Below, one piece after another: positions 10,765 through 19,418 of a stretch of 64,000 nt of DNA. The stretch is from contig NZ_CP151800.1 in assembly GCF_038449125.1 (NCBI RefSeq), positions 4,560,406 through 4,624,405 of the forward strand, in the 5' to 3' direction. The stretch is from Kosakonia sp. BYX6. Lineage in GTDB: Bacteria; Pseudomonadota; Gammaproteobacteria; Enterobacterales; Enterobacteriaceae. Under the pieces are notes generated by a model, which saw nothing but the letters and a program-made list of their open reading frames with translations, was not told the DNA's origin and searched no databases. Within the stretch, counting starts at the first letter, position 1. Every line of letters starts with the position of its first letter. The position numbers and the translations under genes were made by a program.

Positions 10765-12426
10765 TTACTGCCTGACTTTTTTCGCCAGCGTCACGCTAAA
10801 CATGCCCCAGGGATCGACGCGCTGCGTGATTTTGGCAAAACCCGCATGGGTGACGAGCTGATCAATCTCACGCTGAGTTCGTCGACGCAGCAGCCAAAAC
10901 TCACCTTTTTTATGGCTGGGAAGCACACGCGCCATCAACGCCAGTTTCGGGTTCCAGAGCTTCGTCGTATAGACAAGGTAACCCCCCTCCTCCATCGCGT
11001 CGGCAATACCGTTTAGCGACGTCAGCACCAGATTGTTATCACTGAATAATTCATAAAAACCTGAGACGACAGCCAGCGTACGATCTGTTGGCAGCGTGAC
11101 CAGATCGTCAGTCGAAAACGCATCGCCCTGCTCAAACAATGCAATATCGGTTAACCCCTTTTGCGCCAGTAAATGATTCCCTTGCTGAACATTGGCCAGT
11201 TCAAAATCCCGCATCAGGATATGGGCGATCGGCTGAGCAATTTTCTCAATAGCATTAAGAACATACCTGCCATGACCTGCCGCAACATCCAACAGCCGCA
11301 CTGCCTGATGCTGCTCAGCAAGCCGGGTGGCGGCCAGAGAAAGGAGTTCTTCGACGTGCTTTTCCCGCATCCTTGTACAGTGCCAGCCAATGTTCTTCAG
11401 GTAATAGCGGTCGAGAACTCTTCCCAATGCATTTTTCCCGGTGGGTTGATTCTCATAAATATATTCCAGCGAAGCACCAGAATCGAAGCCGGTTTCCAGA
11501 CCCAGCCTGATGCCTGAAGAGAGCTTTCCAACATGCCGTAGCGCGAACGCATTAAGCGCCCAATACATGCGCTTGAAAACATTTTTTTCAGGTAAACGCA
11601 GCTTCTCATACTCATCTTGCGTAGCTCCCCGCAAATGTGAGTTGAACAACGAAGGGGCAATATTCATTTGTGCGAAGTGTGTCACCAGGAACTGCTTGAT
11701 CTGGCCGTCCCTCATTGAGCCCCAATCCTGTTCCGGACAGCCGTACCCGGCATCTGGCATCAGCAGAAGTTCTTTCGTGCGGCTTCCCAGATTGGCATAA
11801 AAGTTCAGTAGCACACCCAATCCCGCCTCACGATCGGCTTTCGTAACAACAAACTGCGTCGGTGCGGACCACGCAAAAGCACTTCTGAAAATACGTTGGC
11901 TGGAGTAGAGAAGATCGCGAACGGCAGGGTAAGCACGAAACCGTCCTTTGAGCATGCCCTTCAGCTTGAGCGAAAAAGCCTCGCGTTTTCGTAAGACAAA
12001 TTGCGGGGAATAGAAAATGGCCGAACGGATATCCGGGGCGTAATCCGTCATCCAGGCCGCAATGACCACGGCGCGCTCGCCATGAGAAATAACAGCAATG
12101 TCCTGCACTTGGATCGCATATTGCGCTGTGATGTGATCGATAAATTGCTGAAAATAATATCCCTCATGGGAGATAGCCGATGCTCCCTCGGCAGATTCAA
12201 CCATGATGTCGCTGCCAGCAAAATCGAGGGCAAAGAACGCGTAATCTTCCAAACCCAGCGTTGTCATTAATGCTGACGGTTTATCACTAAAGTCGCTTTC
12301 GCGATAAAACAAAATGATGGCAGGTGTTCCGCAGGCACCGCGCGGCGCGCGAGCGGGGAAATAGCGGTAAATCATCTGGTGATTGTCATGGCTGACAAAA
12401 TGTTGCAACTGTCCTGTTTGCGGCAT
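10765..12426 (-). CDS. Alpha/beta-hydrolase and SAM-methyltransferase fusion protein
   Basis: 553 aa from the chosen start, last gene of the inserted operon. Numbered from the upstream in-frame ATG (12459), the N-terminal ~270 residues look like a serine hydrolase: the likely nucleophile is S125 in AVISHGERA, a degenerate elbow lacking the first Gly of GxSxG. The C-terminal half is a class I methyltransferase with motif I LLDVAAGHGRY (389-399). The pairing resembles the Hydrolase_4/Methyltransf_20 architecture (recalled). GGGAGG lies 6 bases before the ATG at 12424-12426 and directly abuts the preceding ATG, so the third in-frame ATG is chosen. Its substrate is unknown; an acyl product from this operon is inferred. 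Confidence 0.75.
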   Translation of the reverse strand: MPQTGQLQHFVSHDNHQMIYRYFPARAPRGACGTPAIILFYRESDFSDKPSALMTTLGLEDYAFFALDFAGSDIMVESAEGASAISHEGYYFQQFIDHITAQYAIQVQDIAVISHGERAVVIAAWMTDYAPDIRSAIFYSPQFVLRKREAFSLKLKGMLKGRFRAYPAVRDLLYSSQRIFRSAFAWSAPTQFVVTKADREAGLGVLLNFYANLGSRTKELLLMPDAGYGCPEQDWGSMRDGQIKQFLVTHFAQMNIAPSLFNSHLRGATQDEYEKLRLPEKNVFKRMYWALNAFALRHVGKLSSGIRLGLETGFDSGASLEYIYENQPTGKNALGRVLDRYYLKNIGWHCTRMREKHVEELLSLAATRLAEQHQAVRLLDVAAGHGRYVLNAIEKIAQPIAHILMRDFELANVQQGNHLLAQKGLTDIALFEQGDAFSTDDLVTLPTDRTLAVVSGFYELFSDNNLVLTSLNGIADAMEEGGYLVYTTKLWNPKLALMARVLPSHKKGEFWLLRRRTQREIDQLVTHAGFAKITQRVDPWGMFSVTLAKKVRQ

Positions 12427-12515
12427 GGCCATCCTCCCGCGAGAAATTCGCTGATGCAAAACATCTGTTGAATAACGTCCCTCAGAAGAAGGACGTTTGT
12501 GGCAGGTAATACAGG

Positions 12516-13469
12516 TTACGACATCGTACCTGCGCGGATGCGCTGCTTAATTTTATCCAGCAGCATCGGTTCCCACTCGTTATCCCAACGTTCAACGAGC
12601 GCTTTGCGGCGCGCCAGAATCTCCGGTTCACGTGCATTAAAACCTTCGACGATATATTTCTTCGCCATCCGTTCACGGTATTGATAGCCGACACTGTTGA
12701 TGATTTGCTCGACGGTCAAATCCTGGTTGAGCATTTTTGCTACATGCAGCGTTGAGAGAAGCACCTGGCTGGCAAGCAGATCGCGGTTGTGAATATGTTT
12801 GTCGACCAACTCTCTGGTCCACAGTTTTTCTTGATAAATGGTTTCGAACGCTTCAATAGAGATACAGCAATGTTCCATCTCTTCGGTGTAGTGATAACCC
12901 AGCAAATAAAGCACGCCGAGGTTGCCCGACATTTTTGTCACCACATCAAAACGACCATTATCGAAGAGATTGTCAAAGAAGGAGAGGCCCGTCATGCACA
13001 CCTGGCTTTCAAATATGCCAATGCTGCGCACGGCCTCTTTAAAAAATGCGCCATCAGATTTTTTGCCAGCGAATTTTTCCCGCTCAATGCCGCCGATGAT
13101 AGGTTCTGCCAACTCTTTATAGGCACCGTATAAGAAGTCATAGACACGCGGATGATATTGCTCTCTGACCGGTGGTGTAATGCCTTTGGTGATGAAGTTA
13201 TTTAATTTACGGTGTGCTGCCGCGTGTCGTTTTTCCTGAGTGACAAACAATGCGAAGCGCTCATCTTTTTGCGGTGCCCCTTCGATAAACTCATCATAAT
13301 AGTCGCCGATTTTTTCCCCATAGAATTCGAAGAATTCGAGCACATAAGACGTGCCTAAACCAATAAGTGAAGAAGCAGGGTCAGGATTCCATTGGAAATT
13401 AAAATGCTCATTCAACTCCATGACACCATAAACTTCCTGGGGTACAGCGCGTAATTTCAGATCCATCAC
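12516..13469 (-). CDS. Putative di-metal helical enzyme (predicted metal-dependent hydrolase family)
   Basis: 317 aa, almost wholly helical in composition and without a signal peptide. It resembles the COG3687/PF10118 'predicted metal-dependent hydrolase' family (recalled, not searched). Two ExxH motifs stand out, E79-x-x-H82 followed by H86, and E197-x-x-H200 preceded by H193, with further acids E45/E48 in an upstream helix. This spacing is typical of ferritin-like or haem-oxygenase-like di-metal carboxylate enzymes, so oxidation, desaturation or decarboxylation of an acyl chain is as plausible as hydrolysis. It lies 27 bases after the ketoreductase gene in the same operon. Confidence 0.65.
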   Translation of the reverse strand: MMDLKLRAVPQEVYGVMELNEHFNFQWNPDPASSLIGLGTSYVLEFFEFYGEKIGDYYDEFIEGAPQKDERFALFVTQEKRHAAAHRKLNNFITKGITPPVREQYHPRVYDFLYGAYKELAEPIIGGIEREKFAGKKSDGAFFKEAVRSIGIFESQVCMTGLSFFDNLFDNGRFDVVTKMSGNLGVLYLLGYHYTEEMEHCCISIEAFETIYQEKLWTRELVDKHIHNRDLLASQVLLSTLHVAKMLNQDLTVEQIINSVGYQYRERMAKKYIVEGFNAREPEILARRKALVERWDNEWEPMLLDKIKQRIRAGTMS

Positions 13470-13496
13470 ATTTTCCTTAACGTTTAAATATCCTGA

Positions 13497-14237
13497 TCAG
13501 ATAGACAAACCACCATCAATAACAATGGTCTGCCCGGTAATATGACGCCCACCTTTACCCAATAAGAAAGCAACCATCAGCGCAATGTCCTCAGGTTCGC
13601 CGATCTTTCTGAGCGGAGTCTGTTTGGTTAGCTGTGACAATGCTTTCTCCGGCACCGAAGAGAGCATATCGGTCTTAATCAGGCCCGGCGCAATGCAGTT
13701 CACGCGGATATTAAAATTTCCCGCTTCCCGCGCGAGACTTTTGGTGAAGCCATATTGCGCGGATTTTGCGGCTGCGTAGTTAGTCTGCCCGACATTGCCG
13801 CGCAATCCGGCGATTGAATTAATGTTGATGATGCAACCGTCTCTCTGCATCATCATATCGTTGAGTAAATAATGGTTCAGATAAAAGAGCGAATTGAGAT
13901 TGGTATTAATAACATCGAGCCAGTCATCAATGCTCATCGCAAAACTCAGCGCATCCTTCGTGATACCAGCATTATTAATAACGGCGTAAGGAATGCTATG
14001 GTTTTCCCGTATTGTTTCGCACAACTTCTTGACGGAATTAACATCGGAAACATCACAGGGATAACACCAGCAAACTTCGCCATTCACATTAAGTGAATGC
14101 ATTAAATCACGGGCAAGCTCGACATTACTTTTGTAGGTAAAGATCACTTTGTAATTCTGCTTCACCAATTCTTTAACGATAGCAGACCCAATGCCACGAC
14201 TACCCGCCGTGACTAACACCCATTTCTTATCAACCAT
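13497..14237 (-). CDS. FabG-like 3-oxoacyl-ACP reductase (SDR family)
   Basis: 246 aa, a classical short-chain dehydrogenase of FabG size. The cofactor motif is TAGSRGIG (10-17), then NNAG (88-91) and the catalytic S141, Y154, K158 in SIAGLRGNVGQTNYAAAK, with VNCIAPGLIKTDM and ITGQTIVIDGG near the C-terminus. It probably reduces 3-oxoacyl-ACP to 3-hydroxyacyl-ACP with NADPH. It is not the housekeeping fabG, which sits in the fab cluster elsewhere in enterobacteria. It lies 12 bases after the MaoC-type gene within the operon, and codon usage is AT-richer than in flanking core genes. Confidence 0.85.
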   Translation of the reverse strand: MVDKKWVLVTAGSRGIGSAIVKELVKQNYKVIFTYKSNVELARDLMHSLNVNGEVCWCYPCDVSDVNSVKKLCETIRENHSIPYAVINNAGITKDALSFAMSIDDWLDVINTNLNSLFYLNHYLLNDMMMQRDGCIININSIAGLRGNVGQTNYAAAKSAQYGFTKSLAREAGNFNIRVNCIAPGLIKTDMLSSVPEKALSQLTKQTPLRKIGEPEDIALMVAFLLGKGGRHITGQTIVIDGGLSI

Positions 14238-14249
14238 CTTGCGGTTCCT

Positions 14250-15026
14250 TTATATTTCCAATTCACGCCTGGACGCTTTGGTCATACAACCAATGGAAGA
14301 CTGAAAAATAATCGTACCCTGTTGTACGGCATGAATATTAAAGATGTTATAAGCCGAGTCATTATCAATATAGATATCTTTATCTTCAATAAAAAAGCTA
14401 ATTTCCGAAAAATTTATATCACCACCGACAATTAGCTGCTCCGAAATAAATAATTTTTGCGCGACATGATAAGTCGTAATGTTATCGTAACGATGATGCT
14501 TCGATATTTTCAGTGCCTGCTGATGAAAATAATCATCTTTTCGCTGATTAAAACAAATGGAGAACAGCAGGGTATCCATTAATAGCCAATTATGTGAAAT
14601 ATGCGGATAGTGACTTTTTAACGATTCAAGATGCATTTGGATAAACTCATCTGATATCGGAATCCGGGTTGCACTCTTTGGCAGGTTAGGAGGTTTTTGC
14701 GCTAAGAGTGTTGCCGTCACGCACACTGCCTCAGGATTTTGTGATTCTGCGATGGTTAGTGTTTGTTTATTCTCTCCTTCTTTAAGAGTGAATTGCACAT
14801 CGGTATTCATGGAAACAGGGTTTTTAATATAAAAATCGAGGCTGGAATGCGTTTTCAGCCAGGGGGTTATCATGACTTTGGCGTCAAGTAAGGTCAGCAT
14901 TCCCTGAACAATAATGTCTTTAAGCCCATTCTTGATGGCGAACGCTTTATCGAAATGCACTTTATTACGATCGCCAGAGTAATCAGCCCACTTCTCAATA
15001 TCGCGCGCGGAGTAGCGTCTGATCAT
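14250..15026 (-). CDS. MaoC-type hot-dog (R)-3-hydroxyacyl dehydratase
   Basis: 258 aa. The N-terminus carries the hydratase-2/MaoC motif SGDRNKVHFD with D19, N21, H24 and D26, followed by a glycine loop VQGML, where many homologues have VHGML. The length suggests two hot-dog folds, the second lacking an obvious active-site motif. The likely reaction is dehydration of 3-hydroxyacyl-ACP to trans-2-enoyl-ACP. The ATG overlaps the ketosynthase stop (TAATG), so translation is coupled. The gene is markedly AT-rich. Confidence 0.75.
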   Translation of the reverse strand: MIRRYSARDIEKWADYSGDRNKVHFDKAFAIKNGLKDIIVQGMLTLLDAKVMITPWLKTHSSLDFYIKNPVSMNTDVQFTLKEGENKQTLTIAESQNPEAVCVTATLLAQKPPNLPKSATRIPISDEFIQMHLESLKSHYPHISHNWLLMDTLLFSICFNQRKDDYFHQQALKISKHHRYDNITTYHVAQKLFISEQLIVGGDINFSEISFFIEDKDIYIDNDSAYNIFNIHAVQQGTIIFQSSIGCMTKASRRELEI

Positions 15027-16297
15027 TATTTAAACCTCTTAATAACCAGACAGCTATTCGCGCCACCGAAACCATAATTGACATTAACAATGTGATTCAA
15101 GTTCTGTCCGTACATATGGTTATTAGGCACATAATTCAGATCGCATTTTGGGTCAGGATTATTCAGGTTAATCGTTGCCGGAACCATATGGTCAGCAATA
15201 CTTTTCAAACAAAAGATAGTTTCTATCCCGCCCGCCGCCGCAATCAGGTGGCCGGTATAGGATTTTGTACTCGAGACCGGAATATCATAGGCCTTCTTGC
15301 CAAACACCTCTTTCAATACCAACGTTTCATTGTAATCATTCATCGGCGTTGAGGTGCCGTGGGCATTGATATAGTCGATATCATCAATGCCAACCTGTGC
15401 ATACTCCATGGCTTTTTGAATTGTCGTCACCCTGCCGACCAGGTCAGGTGCCGGCGCGGTAAGGTTCGCGTATGCGTCGCTGTGATTCGCATAGCCAATC
15501 ACTTCGCCGTAAATAGTCGCATTGCGCGCCAGCGCGTCTTCCAGCCTTTCCAGGCAAACCGTTGCGCCACCTTCGGACAGAATGAACCCACTTCGGTCGA
15601 GGCTGAATGGACAGCATGCTTTTACCACATCCTGTTGCTCCTTCGACAGCGCGCCCAAAATATCAACCGACCAAATAGTGAATGGCTGCATCAGGCTTTC
15701 GCCACCGCCTGCAATCATCATTCGCGCTTTCCCGCTTTTGATGACTTCATATGCATCACCAATCGCGATATTTCCCGTTGCGCAGGCGGCAATAGGGCTA
15801 TTTTGGTACCCCTTCAATTTCCAGTTAACGGAGATCAATGACGTGCCGATGCTTGGCATAGAGTGAAAGCAGCTGTGTGCAGATGCTGACAGCAAATCGG
15901 GGTCTGAGTAAGCGTAATAATTCACCGTTGAGCAATCGAAACCCGCCCAGCCGGTGCCAAAGATAACGCCGCAGTCGCGAGGATCATAATGAGAGAAGAT
16001 ATCTTGATCGTTGCCAAACGCCATCGTGAGGGCTTCGTCGGCGGCTATCAAGCCGAACTCTGCGAATCGTGGCGCATTCTTAAGAATTTTTCTGGAGAAT
16101 TTGGAAAGATTGAGAGGAAAGTTAACTTTACCGAATATTTTGGCGGAAACCCCTTTTCCGGGCTCATCCCAAATTTCATAGCCTAATTTTTTATCACGAA
16201 CGGATTGCCATATTTTTTCGCTATTTTCACCCAATGAACAAATGGCACCATATCCGGTAATAACGACGCGATGTGATTGTTGAGCAGATGTGTTCAC
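15026..16297 (-). CDS. Beta-ketoacyl-ACP synthase (FabF/KAS II-like)
   Basis: 423 aa, a complete thiolase-fold condensing enzyme. The Cys-His-His triad of elongating ketosynthases is present: C172 in AACATGNIAIG, H313 in NAHGTSTPMND and H350 in STKSYTGHLIAAAGG, with K345 and the C-terminal GFGGANS loop. It would condense an acyl group with malonyl-ACP. It is not fabF or fabB by context or sequence. It follows the ACP gene after 1 base and overlaps the MaoC gene. No acyltransferase, enoyl reductase or phosphopantetheinyl transferase gene is nearby, so malonyl-ACP and carrier activation presumably come from the host. Confidence 0.88.
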   Translation of the reverse strand: MNTSAQQSHRVVITGYGAICSLGENSEKIWQSVRDKKLGYEIWDEPGKGVSAKIFGKVNFPLNLSKFSRKILKNAPRFAEFGLIAADEALTMAFGNDQDIFSHYDPRDCGVIFGTGWAGFDCSTVNYYAYSDPDLLSASAHSCFHSMPSIGTSLISVNWKLKGYQNSPIAACATGNIAIGDAYEVIKSGKARMMIAGGGESLMQPFTIWSVDILGALSKEQQDVVKACCPFSLDRSGFILSEGGATVCLERLEDALARNATIYGEVIGYANHSDAYANLTAPAPDLVGRVTTIQKAMEYAQVGIDDIDYINAHGTSTPMNDYNETLVLKEVFGKKAYDIPVSSTKSYTGHLIAAAGGIETIFCLKSIADHMVPATINLNNPDPKCDLNYVPNNHMYGQNLNHIVNVNYGFGGANSCLVIKRFK

Positions 16298-16298
16298 G

Positions 16299-16550
16299 TT
16301 ATTTCTCCTCGACGTATTTATTTTGCAGGTAAGCCATTAATTCACCAAAAGTATTAGGCTTTGCTTCGGCTAATGCATTTAAATCAATATCGACGTCTAA
16401 TGTTTTTTTTGCCTCCACTTTAATGGTAACAAAATCAAGGCTTACGAGATCTAATGCTGCAATGGGCGTGTCATTATTAAGCTGTTCAATGTCGTAATCG
16501 GTTAGCCGGTTAATTAACGCCTTGAGGAAATGTTCGAGTTCTTTGTTCAT
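16299..16550 (-). CDS. Acyl carrier protein (atypical VSL motif)
   Basis: 83 aa, acidic and helical, the size of an acyl carrier protein. The phosphopantetheine site is S37 in AALDLVSLDFVTI; the usual Asp before the serine (DSL) is replaced by Val. As first gene of the six-gene operon it is preceded by AAGGA 8 bases before the ATG and by a good promoter candidate about 75-105 bases upstream. It would carry the growing chain for the ketosynthase, ketoreductase and dehydratase that follow. If holo-formation needs the Asp, a dedicated or tolerant phosphopantetheinyl transferase would be required. Confidence 0.82.
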   Translation of the reverse strand: MNKELEHFLKALINRLTDYDIEQLNNDTPIAALDLVSLDFVTIKVEAKKTLDVDIDLNALAEAKPNTFGELMAYLQNKYVEEK

Positions 16551-16625
16551 ATCTATATCCTTATAAACATGCGAATGATGATTAATATAAATAGAAGATA
16601 CACGCTACATGGAAATTCTAGAGCC

Positions 16626-16654
16626 AAATTACAAGTGCCCTTATTGAAAGTCAA
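16626..16654 (-). promoter_or_regulatory. Candidate sigma-70 promoter of the inserted operon
   Basis: On the minus strand TTGACT (16649-16654) and TAATTT (16626-16631) are separated by 17 bases, giving a leader of about 70 bases to the ACP start. The 280-bp gap between the ACP gene and rep is very AT-rich and holds no other credible gene. Confidence 0.5.
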
Positions 16655-16794
16655 AAAGTATTGTCGGGAAAATTTCTTATATTTAAATGAGGGGACGGAT
16701 ATATTTAGGAATAATATTCAAATAATGCGCAGGTACGCAATATATATACTTCAATAAAAAACAAAATTCCGAATAATAATTAGACAAGTGAAAA

Positions 16795-16833
16795 CAGAAG
16801 CTTCCCAATATTAAAAACGCAGAGAAGCTTCTG
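16795..16833 (-). terminator. Terminator after rep
   Basis: Perfect 10-bp inverted repeat CAGAAGCTTC (16795-16804) and GAAGCTTCTG (16824-16833) with a 19-base loop, followed on the minus strand by TTTT. It begins 8 bases after the rep stop codon. Confidence 0.65.
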
Positions 16834-16840
16834 TATGTGT

Positions 16841-18862
16841 TTATTTGCTCTTCGCTTTTGCCAGCATTTCCCGAATATTCGCCACATTCGCCTGGCCTTT
16901 GTGCATCCGTTCCTCGGCACTGATCACTTTGCGTTCTTGCTCCCAGATCAGATCGTCCTGCGGCAGTTCCAGCAAGAAGCGGCTCGGTTCCGGACGCACC
17001 AGTTCCCCGTACTGACGGCGCTCTTTGCAGAGCGTAAAAATCAGCTCTTTCTGCGCACGGGTGATGCCGACATACGCCAGGCGGCGCTCTTCATCAACGT
17101 TGTCTTCATCAATACTACTCTGGTGTGGTAATAGCCCTTCTTCCATGCCAACCAGGAAAACATACGGGAACTCCAGACCCTTAGAGGCGTGAAGCGTCAT
17201 CAATTGCACCTGATCGGATTCGTCATCGCTTTCGCCGCGCTCCATCATGTCGCGCAGGGTAAAGCGTGTGACCACCTCAGCCAACGTCATTGGCTCGTCC
17301 AGCTCGCTGCCCTCGAGCATTTCCGTCATCCAGCCAAACAGGGTGTTGACGTTTTTCATGCGCATTTCAGCGGCTTTCGGGCTGGGTGATGTTTCAAACA
17401 GCCAGGATTCGTAATCAATGCCGTGGATCAAATCGCGTACCGCCGCAATCGGTTCACGCTCCGATAAGCGTTGAACTTCGCCGAGCCAGTGGGTAAAACG
17501 CGTTAATGCATCGTAGCCGCGCCCGGTGAGCGTCTGATTCAGGCCAACATCGAAACTGCCAGCAAACAGGCTTTTATTGCGCACCATCGCCCATTCCCCC
17601 AGCTTTTGCAGCGTGGCTGAGCCAATTTCACGTTTCGGTGTATTCACAATGCGCAAAAAGGCGCTGTCATCTTCGGTATTGGTCAAGACACGCAGATACG
17701 CCAACAAGTCTTTAATTTCCGGGCGTGAGAAGAACGAGGTTCCGCCAGAAATTTTGTACGGTATGCGGTTCTGCATCAGAAATTTTTCAAATACCCGCGA
17801 CTGATGGTTGCCGCGATAAAGGATCGCGTAATCCTTGTATTGGGTCTTATTGATAAAGTGATGGGCGATCAGCTCGCCGGTTACGCGCTCGGCCTCATGC
17901 TCTTCATGGTTCGCGCTGAGGATTTTCAACTCCGGCCCGTAGCCCAGTTCCGAGAACAGGCGCTTTTCAAACACGTGCGGATTGTTGGCGATAAGAATGT
18001 TGGCGGCTTTCAAAATACGCCCGGAGGAACGGTAGTTCTGCTCCAGTTTAATCACCTGCAATGCGGGGAAATCCTGGCTCAGCAGCACAAGGTTTTGCGG
18101 GCGCGCGCCGCGCCAGGAATAGATAGACTGGTCATCATCCCCCACCACCGTAAAGCGCGCGCGCTGGCCAACCAGCAGTTTCACCAGCTCGTATTGACTG
18201 GTGTTGGTGTCTTGATATTCATCCACCAGCAGGTAACGAATTTTGTTTTGCCAGCGTTCAAGCACTTCCTGGTTGCGCTGCAATAACAGTGTTGGTAGCA
18301 AAATCAGATCATCGAAGTCGAGGACATTGCAGGCCTTCATGTGCGCGTCATACAGGCTATAGCAGTGAGCAAAGATGCGATCCCGCTCGCCAATCGCTCG
18401 CGCTGCCGCCTGCGGAGGGGTTAACAGATCGTTTTTCCAGTTCGAGATCGTCGAGATCAGCTGTTGCAGCACAACTTTGTCGTCATCGATCAGCCCTTCG
18501 GTGAGATCTTTGAGCAAAGCGATCTGATCGGTGTCGTCAAACAGGGAAAAGTTCGATTTCATCCCCAGCGCGGCATACTCGCGTTTGATGATATTCAGCC
18601 CCAGCGTGTGAAACGTGGAGATCATCAGCCCGCGCGCCTCTTTGCGCCCCAACGTCTGTGCGACACGCTCTTTCATTTCGCGCGCAGCTTTGTTGGTAAA
18701 GGTAACCGCCGCGATATGCTTCGCTTGATACCCACAGCCGCGAATCAAGTGGGCGATTTTATTGGTGATCACGCGTGTTTTGCCGGATCCCGCACCCGCC
18801 AGCACCAGGCAAGGTCCGGTGACAAATTCGACGGCTTGTTGTTGTCCGGGGTTTAAACGCAT
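16841..18862 (-). CDS. rep: Rep, ATP-dependent 3'-5' DNA helicase
   Basis: 673 aa, the E. coli Rep length. Rep is a superfamily 1A helicase that acts with the replisome to clear proteins ahead of forks and helps phage replication. Walker A is GAGSGKT (23-29) in [21 protein letters not shown]; later motifs include [52 protein letters not shown] and YVGITRAQ. The start [14 protein letters not shown] is at 18860-18862; a 13-codon in-frame extension is not family-like. In E. coli rep converges directly on gppA. Confidence 0.97.
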   Translation of the reverse strand: MRLNPGQQQAVEFVTGPCLVLAGAGSGKTRVITNKIAHLIRGCGYQAKHIAAVTFTNKAAREMKERVAQTLGRKEARGLMISTFHTLGLNIIKREYAALGMKSNFSLFDDTDQIALLKDLTEGLIDDDKVVLQQLISTISNWKNDLLTPPQAAARAIGERDRIFAHCYSLYDAHMKACNVLDFDDLILLPTLLLQRNQEVLERWQNKIRYLLVDEYQDTNTSQYELVKLLVGQRARFTVVGDDDQSIYSWRGARPQNLVLLSQDFPALQVIKLEQNYRSSGRILKAANILIANNPHVFEKRLFSELGYGPELKILSANHEEHEAERVTGELIAHHFINKTQYKDYAILYRGNHQSRVFEKFLMQNRIPYKISGGTSFFSRPEIKDLLAYLRVLTNTEDDSAFLRIVNTPKREIGSATLQKLGEWAMVRNKSLFAGSFDVGLNQTLTGRGYDALTRFTHWLGEVQRLSEREPIAAVRDLIHGIDYESWLFETSPSPKAAEMRMKNVNTLFGWMTEMLEGSELDEPMTLAEVVTRFTLRDMMERGESDDESDQVQLMTLHASKGLEFPYVFLVGMEEGLLPHQSSIDEDNVDEERRLAYVGITRAQKELIFTLCKERRQYGELVRPEPSRFLLELPQDDLIWEQERKVISAEERMHKGQANVANIREMLAKAKSK

Positions 18863-18999
18863 AGAAAAATCACTCAATGAAAGACTGAAAAGAATATACA
18901 CGAGCCGTTCAATTTGCGTCGCGTTAGCAAATCCCAGGGCTTACGAAAGTAAGTGGCTGAGGTAAACAGGCGAGGCAGATTGAAGGCCGAAGTGTATAA

Positions 19000-19329
<330 letters not shown>

Positions 19330-19334
19330 TAGAA

Positions 19335-19365
19335 AAGCCCGGTAGCGTTAACGTTTACCGGGCTT
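19335..19365 (+). terminator. Terminator after ppiC
   Basis: 10-bp stem AAGCCCGGTA (19335-19344)/TACCGGGCTT (19356-19365) with an 11-base loop directly after ppiC. The A-rich 5' flank and T-rich 3' side suggest it may also serve the opposing ilvC transcript. Confidence 0.7.
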
Positions 19366-19380
19366 ACTTTGCTGTAGAGC

Positions 19381-19412
19381 TGTAGGTCGGGTAAGCGAAG
19401 CGCCACCCGACA
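19381..19412. repeat. REP-like palindromic element
   Basis: GTAGGTCGGGT and ACCCGAC form an imperfect palindrome with GCGAAGCG at the tip, the pattern of enterobacterial REP units. It sits between the convergent 3' ends of ppiC and ilvC and resembles the units at 46849 and 57821. Confidence 0.6.
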
Positions 19413-19418
19413 TCTTTT

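Noticed and set aside
14250-16550. Inserted operon considered as a misplaced housekeeping fab cluster or as an aryl-polyene cluster.
   Set aside because: It lacks fabH, fabD and plsX, and lacks the many ketosynthase, AMP-ligase, ammonia-lyase and transport genes of aryl-polyene loci; gene order and proteins differ.
16530-16757. A 75-codon plus-strand frame in the AT-rich gap upstream of the ACP gene.
   Set aside because: Low-complexity AT-rich translation overlapping the promoter and start of the ACP gene; no convincing Shine-Dalgarno.
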